Below the pieces are notes generated by a model. It worked only from the letters and a program-made list of their open reading frames with translations, had not been told where the DNA came from and ran no database searches. A program made the position numbers and the translations under genes. Below, piece by piece: positions 42,099 through 50,838 of a stretch of DNA of 59,060 bases. Source of the DNA: Paracoccaceae bacterium. Its GTDB lineage: Bacteria > Pseudomonadota > Alphaproteobacteria > Rhodobacterales > Rhodobacteraceae. The stretch covers positions 1 through 59,060 of the forward strand of contig JAGRMG010000130.1 of NCBI GenBank assembly GCA_020441385.1. The letters are read 5' to 3'. Numbering within the stretch: position 1 is the stretch's first letter; each line of letters starts with the position of its first letter.

Positions 42099-44627
42099 TC
42101 ACTCGCGCGACCTGAGCACTTGCGCGGGTCGCGCCGCCAGCGGCGCCCAGGCAAAGCTCAGCCCGGCCAGCAGCGTGGCCAGAACGCCGCCGCTCACGAT
42201 GATCAGCGCCGAGGGCCAGATAACGGCAAACCCGGTGTCCAGCACAAAGCGGCTGACCGCCCAGCCGCCAAGGATGCCCGCACCCAGCGCCACCAGCCCC
42301 GCCGCCGTGCCCAGCAGCGCCGAACGCAGGGCAAAGCTGGCCAGGATGGCGCCGCGCCCGGCGCCCAGCGTCTTCAGCAGCGCCGCCTCGTAAGTGCGTG
42401 CCCCGACCCCGGCGGCGGCGGCGCCGATCAGCACCAGGAACCCGGTCAGCAGCGATGCCGAGGCGCCATAGGATGTCGCCGCGGCCAGTCCGGCCAGCAG
42501 GTCGGACACCCGCGCGATGGCGTCGCGGACGCGGATCGCGGTGATGTTGGGAAACCGGTTGGCGAGATCGCGCAGAATCGCGGCCTCGGCGCTTTGCTCG
42601 GCATAGACGGTGGCGATGAAGCTGTGGGGCGCTCCGGCGACGGCGGCGGGGTTCATGGTCAGGACGAATCCGATGCCGGCGGTCGAGAAATCGACCTCGC
42701 GGAAACTGGCGATGGTGGCCTCGATGTCGCGGCCCAGGATGTTGACGGTCAGCCGGTCGCCAAGCTTGAGCCCCATCTCGGCGGCTTCCTCGGCGGCAAA
42801 GCTGACCAGCGGCGGGCCGGAATAGTCCGGCGGCCACCATTTTCCGGCGGTCAGGCGGGTGCCGTCGGGCGGGGCGGCGGCATAGGTCACGCCGCGATCG
42901 CCGGTGACGACCCAGTGATTGCCCGCCACCTCGCGCGCCGGGCGCCCGTTGATGCGGCTGATGACCCCGCGCAGCATCGGCGCGCTGTCCATGCGGGAAA
43001 CGGCCGGGTCGTTCTCAAGCCGGTCGGAAAATCCCGCCATCTGGTCCTTCTGGATATCCACGAAGAAATAGGACGGCGCGACTTCGGGCAGATCGCCCGA
43101 GATGGCGGCGCGCAGGTTGCCGTCGATCTGGCCCACCGCGGCCAGAACCGACAGGCCCAGCCCCAGCGACAGCACCACCGGGGCGGCGCCTTCGCGCGGG
43201 CTGCCGATGGCGGCCAGCGCCCATCGCAGCGCCGGTCGGCCACGGGCGGCGGCGGTGCCTGAGCGCGCGAGCGCGCGAATCAGCGCGGCGGCCAGGCCAA
43301 GCAGCGCCAGCGCACCCGCGATGCCGCCCGCCGCCCAGAGCGTCAGCGCGGTCGCGCCGCTGAACCACGCCGCCAGCCCGATCAGGAGGCCCAGGCCGGC
43401 CCCGATGGCGGCGAGATAGCGCGCCGGCGGCAGCAGGCGCGCGCCCGACAGCGCATCGCGGAACAGAGCCGCCGCGCGCACCTCTTCGGTGCGCGCCAGC
43501 GGCCAGAGCGTGAACACAAAGGCGGTGAGCAGCCCGTAGATCGCCGCCTCGGCCAGGGGTTCGGGATAGATCGAGAACACCGCCGGGATCGGCAGGCGGG
43601 CGGCGATCAGCGGCCCCAGCAGCAGCGGCACGAGCGCGCCCAGGGCCAGCCCGATCGCGATGCCGAGAAGCGAAAGCGCCCCGATCTGAAGGAAATAGGT
43701 CTGAAACACCGTCGCCCGGTCGGCGCCCAGGCTACGCAGCGTGGCGATGACGGATGTCTTTTCGGCCAGATAGGCGCGCACGGCGGCGGCCACGCCGACA
43801 CCGCCCACCGCCAGCCCCGAAAGCCCGACGAGGATCAGGAAGGCGCCCAGCCTCTCGACGAACTGCGCCACGCCGGGCGCGCCGTTGCGGGCATCGGTCC
43901 AGCGCAGCCCGGCGCTTGCGAACCGGGACTTGGCGGTGCGCGACAGCAGCGCCAGATCGGCGCCCTCGGGCAGATCGAGCCGGTATTTCGTCGAAAACAG
44001 CGTGCCGGGTTCCAGCAGGCCCGAATTACCCAGATCGGCGGTCGCAACCAGCGTGCGCGGACCCAGCCCGAACCCGTCGGCGGCGCCGTCGGGTTCGTGT
44101 TTAAGCGCCGCCATCAGCACGAAGCCCTGCGTGCCCAGCCGAAAGCCGTCACCCACGGACAGGCCCAGGCGGTCGATCAGCACCCGTTCCATCACCGCGC
44201 CGGGCAGCCCGCCTTGCCCCGCCAGCGCGGTTTCCAGCGGCATCGGCGGGTCGAGAACCGGCGTTCCGACCAGCGGATAGGCCGCGTCCACCGCCTTGAC
44301 CTGGGTCAGCGCGCGTTCGGCGACGCCATCGTGATCGACCACCGCCATGGAGCGGAAATCGACCACCTCGGACACGCGATCGGCCCGGGCGCGCATCCAG
44401 GCGCGCTCCTCATCCGTGGCGTAACGATAGGTAAAGCGCATCTCGGCGTCTCCGCCCAGCAGCGCCGCGCCCTCGCGGGCCAGGCCCGCGCCGATGCCCG
44501 AACGCACCGACCCGACGGCGGCGATGGCCGCGACCCCCAGCGTCAGGCAGGCCAGGAAGATGCGAAACCCCCGCAATCCCCCGCGCAACTCGCGCCGCGC
44601 CAGCCGGGCCGCCGTCGCAAGGCTCAT
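42099..44627 (-). CDS. FtsX-like ABC permease, YbbP type
   Basis: 842 residues with about ten membrane helices: one N-terminal helix (GFRIFLACLTLGVAAIAAVG), a large periplasmic domain (about 40-250), an FtsX core of three to four helices, a second block and another FtsX core at the C-terminus. This is the YbbP/AttFGH arrangement. It overlaps the ATPase gene by 4 bp (ATGA). With a divergent SGNH esterase it reproduces the tesA/ybbA/ybbP layout of E. coli. The substrate is unknown; a lipid or lipoprotein handling role is inferred. Confidence 0.87.
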   Translation of the reverse strand: MSLATAARLARRELRGGLRGFRIFLACLTLGVAAIAAVGSVRSGIGAGLAREGAALLGGDAEMRFTYRYATDEERAWMRARADRVSEVVDFRSMAVVDHDGVAERALTQVKAVDAAYPLVGTPVLDPPMPLETALAGQGGLPGAVMERVLIDRLGLSVGDGFRLGTQGFVLMAALKHEPDGAADGFGLGPRTLVATADLGNSGLLEPGTLFSTKYRLDLPEGADLALLSRTAKSRFASAGLRWTDARNGAPGVAQFVERLGAFLILVGLSGLAVGGVGVAAAVRAYLAEKTSVIATLRSLGADRATVFQTYFLQIGALSLLGIAIGLALGALVPLLLGPLIAARLPIPAVFSIYPEPLAEAAIYGLLTAFVFTLWPLARTEEVRAAALFRDALSGARLLPPARYLAAIGAGLGLLIGLAAWFSGATALTLWAAGGIAGALALLGLAAALIRALARSGTAAARGRPALRWALAAIGSPREGAAPVVLSLGLGLSVLAAVGQIDGNLRAAISGDLPEVAPSYFFVDIQKDQMAGFSDRLENDPAVSRMDSAPMLRGVISRINGRPAREVAGNHWVVTGDRGVTYAAAPPDGTRLTAGKWWPPDYSGPPLVSFAAEEAAEMGLKLGDRLTVNILGRDIEATIASFREVDFSTAGIGFVLTMNPAAVAGAPHSFIATVYAEQSAEAAILRDLANRFPNITAIRVRDAIARVSDLLAGLAAATSYGASASLLTGFLVLIGAAAAGVGARTYEAALLKTLGAGRGAILASFALRSALLGTAAGLVALGAGILGGWAVSRFVLDTGFAVIWPSALIIVSGGVLATLLAGLSFAWAPLAARPAQVLRSRE

Positions 44628-45319
44628 TCAGCCGCCTCGCGGGCATCATCCGACGCGATGCGCCCGTCATGCAGGCGCACCACCCGGTCGCAGCGGGCGG
44701 CCAGGTCGTCGGCATGGGTGACAAGAACCAGCGTGGCGCCGTGCCGGTCGCGCAGCCCGAACAGCATCTCGATGATGGCAGCACCGTTGGCCGCGTCGAG
44801 ATTGCCGGTGGGTTCGTCGGCCAGCAGGATGTCGGGGCGCGGCGCCGAGGCGCGGGCCAGCGCCACGCGCTGCTGTTCGCCCCCCGAAAGCTGCGCCGGG
44901 TAGTGGCCCGCGCGATGCGCCAGCCCGACGGCACCGAGTTCGGCCTCGGCGCGCGAAAAGGCATCGCGCGCGCCCGCCAGTTCCAGCGGCGTGGCGACGT
45001 TTTCCAGCGCGGTCATGGTCGGGATCAGGTGGAAGGACTGGAACACGATGCCCATGTGATCGCGGCGAAAGCGCGCCAGCGCGTCCTCGTCCATCGCCGT
45101 CAGATCATGGCCCAGCGCGGTGATCGTGCCGCCCGTGGCCCGTTCAAGCCCGCCCATCAGCATCAGCAGCGACGACTTGCCCGACCCGGACGGGCCGACC
45201 AGCCCCAGCGTTTCGCCGCGCACCACATCGAGCGTGACGGAATGCAGGATATCGACGCGCCCGGCATTGCCATCCAGCGACAATGAGGCATTCTTGAGCG
45301 AAATCGCGGGGTCGGTCAT
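44624..45319 (-). CDS. ABC transporter ATP-binding protein, YbbA type
   Basis: 231 residues, LolD/MacB subfamily. Walker A GPSGSGKSS, Q-loop VFQSFHLIPTMTALENVATP, signature LSGGEQQRVALARA, Walker B ILLADEPTGNLD and switch His in VLVTHADDL. It energises the YbbP-type permease, with which its stop overlaps. Proteins of this group often act by mechanotransmission rather than import. Confidence 0.92.
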   Translation of the reverse strand: MTDPAISLKNASLSLDGNAGRVDILHSVTLDVVRGETLGLVGPSGSGKSSLLMLMGGLERATGGTITALGHDLTAMDEDALARFRRDHMGIVFQSFHLIPTMTALENVATPLELAGARDAFSRAEAELGAVGLAHRAGHYPAQLSGGEQQRVALARASAPRPDILLADEPTGNLDAANGAAIIEMLFGLRDRHGATLVLVTHADDLAARCDRVVRLHDGRIASDDAREAAE

Positions 45320-45369
45320 GGGGCCTCGTGCCGGATTGTCCTGGGGTTGGATATGGAGCCTGACGCGAA

Positions 45370-46026
45370 ATGCGCAAGATCCTGAGCTTTCTTGTTTTCT
45401 GGCTGGCGGCCATCGCGGGCGGCCCGGGCGGGGCCGCAGGCCCGGTTACGATTGCCGCGCTGGGCGACAGTCTGACGCAGGGTTACGGCTTGCCCCAGGG
45501 CGATGGTTTCGTGGCTCAGATGCAGGCCTGGCTGGACCAACGCGGCGCCGATGTGACGCTGATCAATGCCGGGGTGTCCGGTGATACCACGGCAGGCGGG
45601 GCAGCGCGGGTGGGCTGGACCATGACGCCCGAGGTGGGGGGGCTGATCGTCGCGCTTGGCGGCAACGACCTGTTGCGCGGCATCGACCCGGCCGAAACCC
45701 GCGCCAACCTCGAGACGATCCTGAAGGCGGCGCAGGAGGCAGGAGTCGCCGTTCTGCTGGTGGGGATGGTGGCGCCGGGCAATTACGGCGCCGACTACAA
45801 GGCGGCCTTCGATGCGATCTATCCCGATCTGGCCGCGCAATACGGCACGCTCTACGCCGAGAGCTTTCTGGGCGGCATCGCCGGGCCGCGCCCCGATCCG
45901 GCCGACCTGCTGCCCTATCTGCAAGGTGACGGCATCCACCCCAATGCCAGGGGCGTCGCCCGCATCGTCGCCGCGCTGGGGCCAAAGGTTCTTGACCTGG
46001 CCGAACGCGCCGCGCCCCGGCGGTGA
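45370..46026 (+). CDS. Periplasmic SGNH arylesterase, TesA type
   Basis: 218 residues with a short signal peptide (about 1-23). SGNH blocks: GDSLTQGYG (Ser nucleophile), a Gly in NAGVSGDTTAGG, GGNDLLRG (Asn) and DGIHPNARG (catalytic Asp/His). This is the TesA/EstA lysophospholipase-thioesterase-arylesterase family, active in the periplasm. It is divergent from the YbbAP-type genes with 50 bp between, the same order as in E. coli. Confidence 0.9.
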   Translation: MRKILSFLVFWLAAIAGGPGGAAGPVTIAALGDSLTQGYGLPQGDGFVAQMQAWLDQRGADVTLINAGVSGDTTAGGAARVGWTMTPEVGGLIVALGGNDLLRGIDPAETRANLETILKAAQEAGVAVLLVGMVAPGNYGADYKAAFDAIYPDLAAQYGTLYAESFLGGIAGPRPDPADLLPYLQGDGIHPNARGVARIVAALGPKVLDLAERAAPRR

Positions 46027-46179
46027 CCTCTCGGGGGGCATTCATCGGGTTCGAATCCGGGACGCGACCGCCCCGTGGCCGGATCGGGCGGGCAAATGTC
46101 GCGGGCACGGGTTTCGCGCGGCCGGTCGGTGTGAAGTGTGAATAGCACGATCGCCGGGCGCTCCGGCGCAACCGATGCC

Positions 46180-46740
46180 TCACAACACGGTGACGACAGT
46201 TCCGATCGGCACCCGTTCATAGAGGTCCATGACGTGTTCGTTCAGCATGCGGATGCAGCCGTTGGAAACCGATTGCCCGATGCTCTGCGGCTGGGTGGTG
46301 CCGTGGATCGCGTAATAGGTGTTGACGCCGTTCTGGAACAGATAAAGCGCCCGTGCGCCCAGCGGGTTGGACGGACCGCCCGGCTGCACATAGTCGTTGT
46401 CCCTGAACCGGCCATAGCTGAGCGGATCGCGTTCGATCATCTCGTCGGTGGGGCGCCAGGTCGGCCATTCCTTCTTGACGTCGATCGTGGCGGTGCCGGT
46501 GAATTCCAGCCCGGCCTTGCCGACGCCGACGCCATAGCGGATCGCCTTGCGCGGTTCGGTGACGAAATACAGGTAGTAGGACCGCGGCAGAATCAGCATC
46601 TGCCCGGGCAGGAACTGCTTCTTGATCCGGACGAATTGCGGTGTGGGGTCGAATTCGGCGGTAGCCCGGGTCTGCCGGGGCAGGGAGAGCGCAGCGACCG
46701 AAGCCGCGGCCGAGGCGATCAGGAAACGGCGGGTGATCAT
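46180..46740 (-). CDS. L,D-transpeptidase (YkuD domain)
   Basis: 186 residues from ATG 46740 with GGAAG upstream; the frame continues to 46875 but lacks a better start. It begins with a twin-arginine-like signal (TRRFLIASAAASVAALSLP). The YkuD catalytic region is IHGTTQPQSIGQSVSNGCIRM, with His and Cys of the SxGCIRM motif. It should cross-link peptidoglycan or attach lipoproteins at meso-diaminopimelate in the periplasm. Monocistronic by position. Confidence 0.92.
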   Translation of the reverse strand: MITRRFLIASAAASVAALSLPRQTRATAEFDPTPQFVRIKKQFLPGQMLILPRSYYLYFVTEPRKAIRYGVGVGKAGLEFTGTATIDVKKEWPTWRPTDEMIERDPLSYGRFRDNDYVQPGGPSNPLGARALYLFQNGVNTYYAIHGTTQPQSIGQSVSNGCIRMLNEHVMDLYERVPIGTVVTVL

Positions 46741-46842
46741 CAGGGCTTCCGGAAATTGCGGATCTGTGCGCACCATATTCGAGCCGGATCGCGCCCGGGT
46801 CAATGGTTTTGCCGTCGCCGGTTCCGCGGCCCTAAACGAATC

Positions 46843-46870
46843 ACGCCGCGCCCTTTCGGGGGCGCGGCGT
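46843..46870 (-). terminator. Hairpin 3' of cspA
   Basis: ACGCCGCGCCC (46843-46853) pairs perfectly with GGGCGCGGCGT (46860-46870) over a 6-nt loop, 39 bp after the cspA stop. On the minus strand it is followed by TGATTCGTTTAG, a weak T-rich tail. A second stem, GGCCTGA/TCAGGCC (46894-46915), overlaps the cspA stop. Confidence 0.6.
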
Positions 46871-46908
46871 GACATGTGCCGGGGCCAGGCCCGGGCCTGA
46901 CCGAGGGA

Positions 46909-47115
46909 TCAGGCCAGAGCCAGGTTCGTCGCGCTTTCGCGCCCGTCACGACCGGATTCGATGTCGAACGTGACCTTCTGATTGTCCTGAAGGCCGGTCA
47001 GGCCGGAACGCTCGACAGCCGAAATATGAACGAAGATGTCCTTGCTGCCCCCATCGGGGGCGATGAAGCCGTAGCCTTTGGTGGTGTTGAACCATTTCAC
47101 GGTGCCAGTGGCCAT
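46909..47115 (-). CDS. cspA: Cold-shock protein, CspA family
   Basis: 68 residues, one cold-shock domain. It starts ATGTVKWFNTTKGYGFIAPD with RNP1 (KGYGFI) and RNP2 (DIFVHISAV), the nucleic-acid-binding aromatic faces. It acts as an RNA chaperone. AGAGGAGACC precedes the ATG. The 278 bp upstream to trxC leaves room for the long 5' leader usual for csp genes; I did not identify a specific cold-box. The cspA symbol marks the family, as paralogues are common. Confidence 0.93.
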   Translation of the reverse strand: MATGTVKWFNTTKGYGFIAPDGGSKDIFVHISAVERSGLTGLQDNQKVTFDIESGRDGRESATNLALA

Positions 47116-47393
47116 TCCGTGGTCTCCTCTCTGGTTTGCTGCCCGCGGAGGTGCGGCAGCCCGGCACGTTTGGTCTGGATCGATAGACTGAACGCCGGTT
47201 TAACGGGAGACAGTTGGTCGACAAGAAAAACGGTAGCGCATGAACCTTTATGCGAAGCGCGCGTGATTGCAAGAGAAATCGCGATGACGGTCGCCGTTTG
47301 GCAGAGGCTTGCCGCCCCTCGGCGGCCTTCCTATATGGAAAGTCGAATGTGAAGGCGCCTCTGGCGCAGGTTGCGGCAAAAAAGGGGTGAGCC

Positions 47394-47819
47394 ATGAGCG
47401 GCAAGAAACTGACCTGCCTTGAATGCGGACAGCTGAACCGGGTGCCTGACGACAGGTTGGGGCCGGCGGCCAAATGCGGCACATGCGGCGCCCGGTTGCT
47501 GCCGGAAAAGGCGGTCGAGGTGGACCCCGCGATCCTGGCCAAGGCCGCGCGCAACGACGACCTGCCGCTGGTGGCCGATTTCTGGGCGCCCTGGTGCGGC
47601 CCGTGCCGGATGATGGCGCCCGAATTCTCCAAGGCCGCCGGAACGCTGTCGGGTCAGGCGCGGCTGGTCAAGCTGAACACCGAGGACCATCAGGCGGCGG
47701 GCGCGAAATACGGCATTCGCGGCATCCCAACGATGGTGGCCTTTGCCGGCGGCCGCGAGGTCAGGCGCCAGTCCGGCGCGATGAGCGAGGCGCAGATTGT
47801 CGCCTGGGTCCGAACTTGA
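47394..47819 (+). CDS. trxC: Thioredoxin 2 (TrxC)
   Basis: 141 residues. An N-terminal zinc ribbon (C8, C11, C28, C31) precedes a thioredoxin domain with the active site FWAPWCGPCRMMAPE (C68, C71) and cis-Pro in IRGIPTMVAF. The zinc ribbon separates TrxC from Trx1. It reduces protein disulfides in the cytoplasm and is linked to oxidative stress. GGGGTGAGCC precedes the ATG. It converges on the methyltransferase gene. Confidence 0.93.
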   Translation: MSGKKLTCLECGQLNRVPDDRLGPAAKCGTCGARLLPEKAVEVDPAILAKAARNDDLPLVADFWAPWCGPCRMMAPEFSKAAGTLSGQARLVKLNTEDHQAAGAKYGIRGIPTMVAFAGGREVRRQSGAMSEAQIVAWVRT

Positions 47820-47850
47820 CGGCACCGCTTCGCGGCGAACCGAACCGCGC

Positions 47851-48867
47851 TCAGCCAGTTTTCTTCCACAGATCCGGCCCCTGGCCGACCTGCGTCAGTT
47901 CGGGATAAAGCCCCAGGTCAAGCGATAGCGGTGCCAGCAGATAGGCATCCTTGCGCATGGTCGCGGCCATGCGCGCCTCGAGCCGGCGTTGCAGCGCCAG
48001 ATCGGAAAGCGGCCGGAACGTATAGATCACGTCGAAACCGCCATAGTCGTACTCCAGCGCATCGGCGACTAGCAGATCCTCGCCCAGCCCGAAGGTGGCG
48101 CGGCCGATCTCGATGGCGACCGGATTGATGTCGAAACCCGCCGATCTGCCCAGCCGGAACAATTGCGAGGCGCGCGCCAGCAACAGGTTGCGCCCCGAAC
48201 CGCAGCCGACCTCGAGAAACGAAACCGCGCGATAGCGCGGAAAAGGTTCCGGCTTCGGGCCGCTTTCGTCTTGGGGTTCGGCGATCGCGTAGGCGGGATC
48301 GACCGAAAGTTGCCGGTCGAGCTGGATCAGAAGGTCGAAAAAGCGCGGAATGTCCACCGGGATGTAGTCGTGCGAACTCTCGGGCAGATCGAACCGGGCG
48401 CTTTGGCCCCGACTCTCGTAGGCGTCCAGTTCGGCCCGCCAGCGGATGTCGAAAAGGTATTGCAGCGCCCGGGTCAGCGCCGCGCCCTGCCGCTGCCGGT
48501 GGTCGAGCGCGGCGCGCAGTTCGGCCATCATCGCGTAATGCCGATCGAACGCGTCGCAATAGGCCTCAAGCGCCCGCGCGTGCCGCCCCTGCGCCCGGGC
48601 GACAGCGCGTTGCGCCTTTTCGAGAAACTTCCGCTCGGCGTCATGGCGGGCGGTCGCCGCCAGCAGCTTGCCATGCGTGTCCATGCCCCAGCCCCGGGAC
48701 AGGTCGCGGGCCAGCTTGTCGATCTGTGCGGCCAGCTTGTGTGCCCTGGTGCGGTGCAGCGCCTGCTGCTCGACGGCCTCGGCCAGGCCGGTCACGGCAT
48801 CGTCCAGGGCAAGGGCGGCGCGCACGACCATCGGATCGTCGAGGGATGACTTGCGGCCTTGGGTCAT
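47851..48867 (-). CDS. SAM-dependent methyltransferase with N-terminal coiled coil
   Basis: 338 residues. Residues about 15-150 are an uninterrupted charged helix, alanine- and arginine-rich, predicted coiled coil (e.g. KLLAATARHDAERKFLEKAQ). The C-terminal third is a class I methyltransferase: motif I FLEVGCGSGRNLLLA, acidic residue in AGFDINPVAIEI, then VADALEYDYGGFDVIYTFRP. The coiled coil makes this unlike ordinary methyltransferases and suggests oligomerisation or a partner protein. The substrate is not recognisable. The start is ATG 48867. Confidence 0.75.
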   Translation of the reverse strand: MTQGRKSSLDDPMVVRAALALDDAVTGLAEAVEQQALHRTRAHKLAAQIDKLARDLSRGWGMDTHGKLLAATARHDAERKFLEKAQRAVARAQGRHARALEAYCDAFDRHYAMMAELRAALDHRQRQGAALTRALQYLFDIRWRAELDAYESRGQSARFDLPESSHDYIPVDIPRFFDLLIQLDRQLSVDPAYAIAEPQDESGPKPEPFPRYRAVSFLEVGCGSGRNLLLARASQLFRLGRSAGFDINPVAIEIGRATFGLGEDLLVADALEYDYGGFDVIYTFRPLSDLALQRRLEARMAATMRKDAYLLAPLSLDLGLYPELTQVGQGPDLWKKTG

Positions 48868-49046
48868 TGGTGCCGCCTTTCGCGCTTGTGCCCGGCCAGT
48901 GTGCCCTGATGGCGCAAGTTTTCCAAGCGCCCGGACGCGGCGCCTTTTCGGTCGGCCTCGCTCGTCGCCCGCCAGCGACCCGGTACAAGGTGTCGCTGCG
49001 TCACTTTCCCGCAGCCCATAGAAATATCGTGCAATCCGCGAATAAA

Positions 49047-49062
49047 ATTCAGATTATTGAAT
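49047..49062 (+). promoter_or_regulatory. SqrR/BigR-type operator
   Basis: ATTC AGATTATT GAAT, an exact fit to the ATTC-N8-GAAT palindrome bound by the persulfide sensor SqrR/BigR in alphaproteobacteria. It ends 37 bp before the sqr ATG. Confidence 0.65.
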
Positions 49063-49099
49063 GAGTCCCGTCGGGACCGCATGCCAGCGGAGGAAAGTC

Positions 49100-50386
49100 A
49101 TGGCACATATCGTCATCATGGGGGCAGGGCTCGGGGGGTCGATCATGGCCTACGAGATGCGCGACCAGATTCGCCCCGAAGACCGTATCACCGTCATCAC
49201 CAAGGATCCGAAGTACCACTTCGTACCGTCCAACCCCTGGATCGCGGTGGGCTGGCGCAAGCGCGACCATATCTCGGTGGATCTCTCCGCGATCATGGCG
49301 AAGAAGCAGATCGACTTCATTCCGGTCGCCGCGAAAAAGGTCCATGCCGAGGAAAACCGGGTCGAACTGGAAGACGGCCAGTCGGTCGACTACGATTTCC
49401 TGGTGGTCGCCACCGGCCCGGAACTGGCCTTCGACGAGATCGAGGGGCTTGGGCCCAACGGCGGTCATACCCAGTCGATCTGTCATGTCGATCATGCCGA
49501 ACAGGCCAATGTCGCCTTCGAGGAATTCTGCAAGAACCCCGGTCCGATCGTGGTCGGCGCGGTGCAGGGGGCGTCCTGCTTCGGGCCGGCCTATGAATTC
49601 ACCTTCATTCTGGATACCGAACTGCGCCGCCGCAAGATCCGCGACAAGGTTCCCATCACCTATGTCACCGCCGAGCCCTATATCGGGCATCTGGGGCTGG
49701 ACGGGGTCGGCGACACCAAGGGATTGCTGGAATCCGAGATGCGCGACCATCACATCAAGTGGATCACCTCGGCCAAGGTCAAGAAGGTCGAACCCGGCAA
49801 GATGACCATCGAAGAAATCGCCGATGACGGGTCGGTCAAGGCCGAGAAAGAGCTCGACTTCGGATTCTCGATGATGCTGCCGGGCTTTCGCGGCATCGAC
49901 GCGGTCCAGGGCATCGAGGGGCTGGTGAATCCGCGCGGCTTCATCATCGTGGACAAGAACCAGCGCAATCCGAAATTCCCCAACATCTTCGGTATCGGCG
50001 TCTGCGTGGCAATCCCGCCCACGGGGCCGACCCCGGTGCCCTGCGGCGTGCCCAAGACCGGATTCATGATCGAATCGATGGTCACGGCAACGGCCATGAA
50101 TATCGGCCAGATCCTGCGCGGCCACAAACCCGATCATGTGGGAAGCTGGAACGCGGTCTGCTTGGCCGATTTCGGCGACAGCGGCGTTGCATTCGTGGCG
50201 CAGCCCCAGATCCCGCCGCGCAACGTCAACTGGGCGTCCTCGGGCAAATGGGTTCATGTGGCCAAGGTCGGGTTTGAAAAGTACTTCCTTTCCAAGCTGC
50301 GCAAGGGCACCAGCGAACCGTTCTATGAAAAGGCGCTGCTGAAGGTTCTGGGCATCGCCAAGCTGACGGATGTGAAACGCATGTAA
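49100..50386 (+). CDS. sqr: Sulfide:quinone oxidoreductase
   Basis: 428 residues from ATG 49100 with GGAGGAAAG upstream. FAD-binding GAGLGG at 8-13, YHFVPSNPWIAVGWRKR, and the sulfide-oxidation cysteines: C160 in VQGASCFGPAYEF and a C-terminal pair C302/C315 in the GVCVAIPPTGPTPVPCGVPK segment. The final TGFMIESM region and amphipathic C-terminus fit membrane attachment. It oxidises sulfide to (poly)sulfane sulfur, passing electrons to quinone. The SqrR-type box upstream fits induction by reactive sulfur. Confidence 0.9.
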   Translation: MAHIVIMGAGLGGSIMAYEMRDQIRPEDRITVITKDPKYHFVPSNPWIAVGWRKRDHISVDLSAIMAKKQIDFIPVAAKKVHAEENRVELEDGQSVDYDFLVVATGPELAFDEIEGLGPNGGHTQSICHVDHAEQANVAFEEFCKNPGPIVVGAVQGASCFGPAYEFTFILDTELRRRKIRDKVPITYVTAEPYIGHLGLDGVGDTKGLLESEMRDHHIKWITSAKVKKVEPGKMTIEEIADDGSVKAEKELDFGFSMMLPGFRGIDAVQGIEGLVNPRGFIIVDKNQRNPKFPNIFGIGVCVAIPPTGPTPVPCGVPKTGFMIESMVTATAMNIGQILRGHKPDHVGSWNAVCLADFGDSGVAFVAQPQIPPRNVNWASSGKWVHVAKVGFEKYFLSKLRKGTSEPFYEKALLKVLGIAKLTDVKRM

Positions 50387-50416
50387 CGCGGGCATCGTTC
50401 GCGACGATCCCGCGGC

Positions 50417-50444
50417 GGCCGGGGCCGGGTTTGCGGCCCCGGCC
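50417..50444 (+). terminator. Intrinsic terminator of sqr
   Basis: GGCCGGGGCC (50417-50426) pairs perfectly with GGCCCCGGCC (50435-50444) across an 8-nt loop, followed by GGTTTCGTTTC. It lies 31 bp after the sqr stop. Confidence 0.75.
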
Positions 50445-50491
50445 GGTTTCGTTTCAGGGGCGCAATCAACGCTTGCCCGCGCCGGCAATTC

Positions 50492-50517
50492 CATATAACT
50501 AGATCTATAGTTATATG
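50492..50517 (+). promoter_or_regulatory. Palindromic operator of the ArsR-permease unit
   Basis: CATATAACTA (50492-50501) and TAGTTATATG (50508-50517) form a perfect 10-bp inverted repeat around 6 bp (GATCTA). It ends 12 bp before the regulator's chosen start and includes an unused in-frame ATG at 50515. The size and spacing fit autoregulation by the ArsR protein. Confidence 0.65.
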
Positions 50518-50529
50518 GGGGCCGAACCG

Positions 50530-50838
50530 ATGTGGGAAGCGGAGGCGCAGGGATTTGCTGCGATGGGGTCGCAGGCGCGGCTGAGGGTGCTGAAGGTGCT
50601 GGTCCGGGCCGGTGAGCCGGGCTTGACGGTGGGCGAGATACAGGACCGCACCGGCATCACGCCCTCGACCCTGGCGCATCATCTGAAACACTTGGCGGCC
50701 GGCGGGCTGGTGGCCCAGGAACGCGTCGGGCGCGCCACGATCAACCGCGCGCGTTTCGACGCGCTGCGCGATCTGGCCGGGTTCATCCTGGAGGAATGCT
50801 GCGCCGACGAGGCGCGAAAGGCGGTCAACGATGGCTGA
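50530..50838 (+). CDS. ArsR-family transcriptional regulator
   Basis: 102 residues from ATG 50530 (GGGGG 8 nt upstream); ATG 50515 is in frame but inside the operator. Winged helix: GSQARLRVLKVLVRAGEPGL, then TVGEIQDRTGITPSTLAHHLKHLAAGGLVAQERVGR. Two adjacent cysteines near the C-terminus (C90, C91 in LEECCADEA) are candidates for metal(loid) or thiol sensing; there is no ELCVCDL motif in the helix, so it is not classical ArsR. Overlaps the permease start by 8 bp. Confidence 0.88.
   Translation: MWEAEAQGFAAMGSQARLRVLKVLVRAGEPGLTVGEIQDRTGITPSTLAHHLKHLAAGGLVAQERVGRATINRARFDALRDLAGFILEECCADEARKAVNDG

Noticed and set aside
46040-46075. tRNA T-arm-like string GGTTCGAATCC after the esterase gene
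   Set aside because: No matching acceptor stem, D-arm or anticodon arm within 90 bases on either side; chance similarity.
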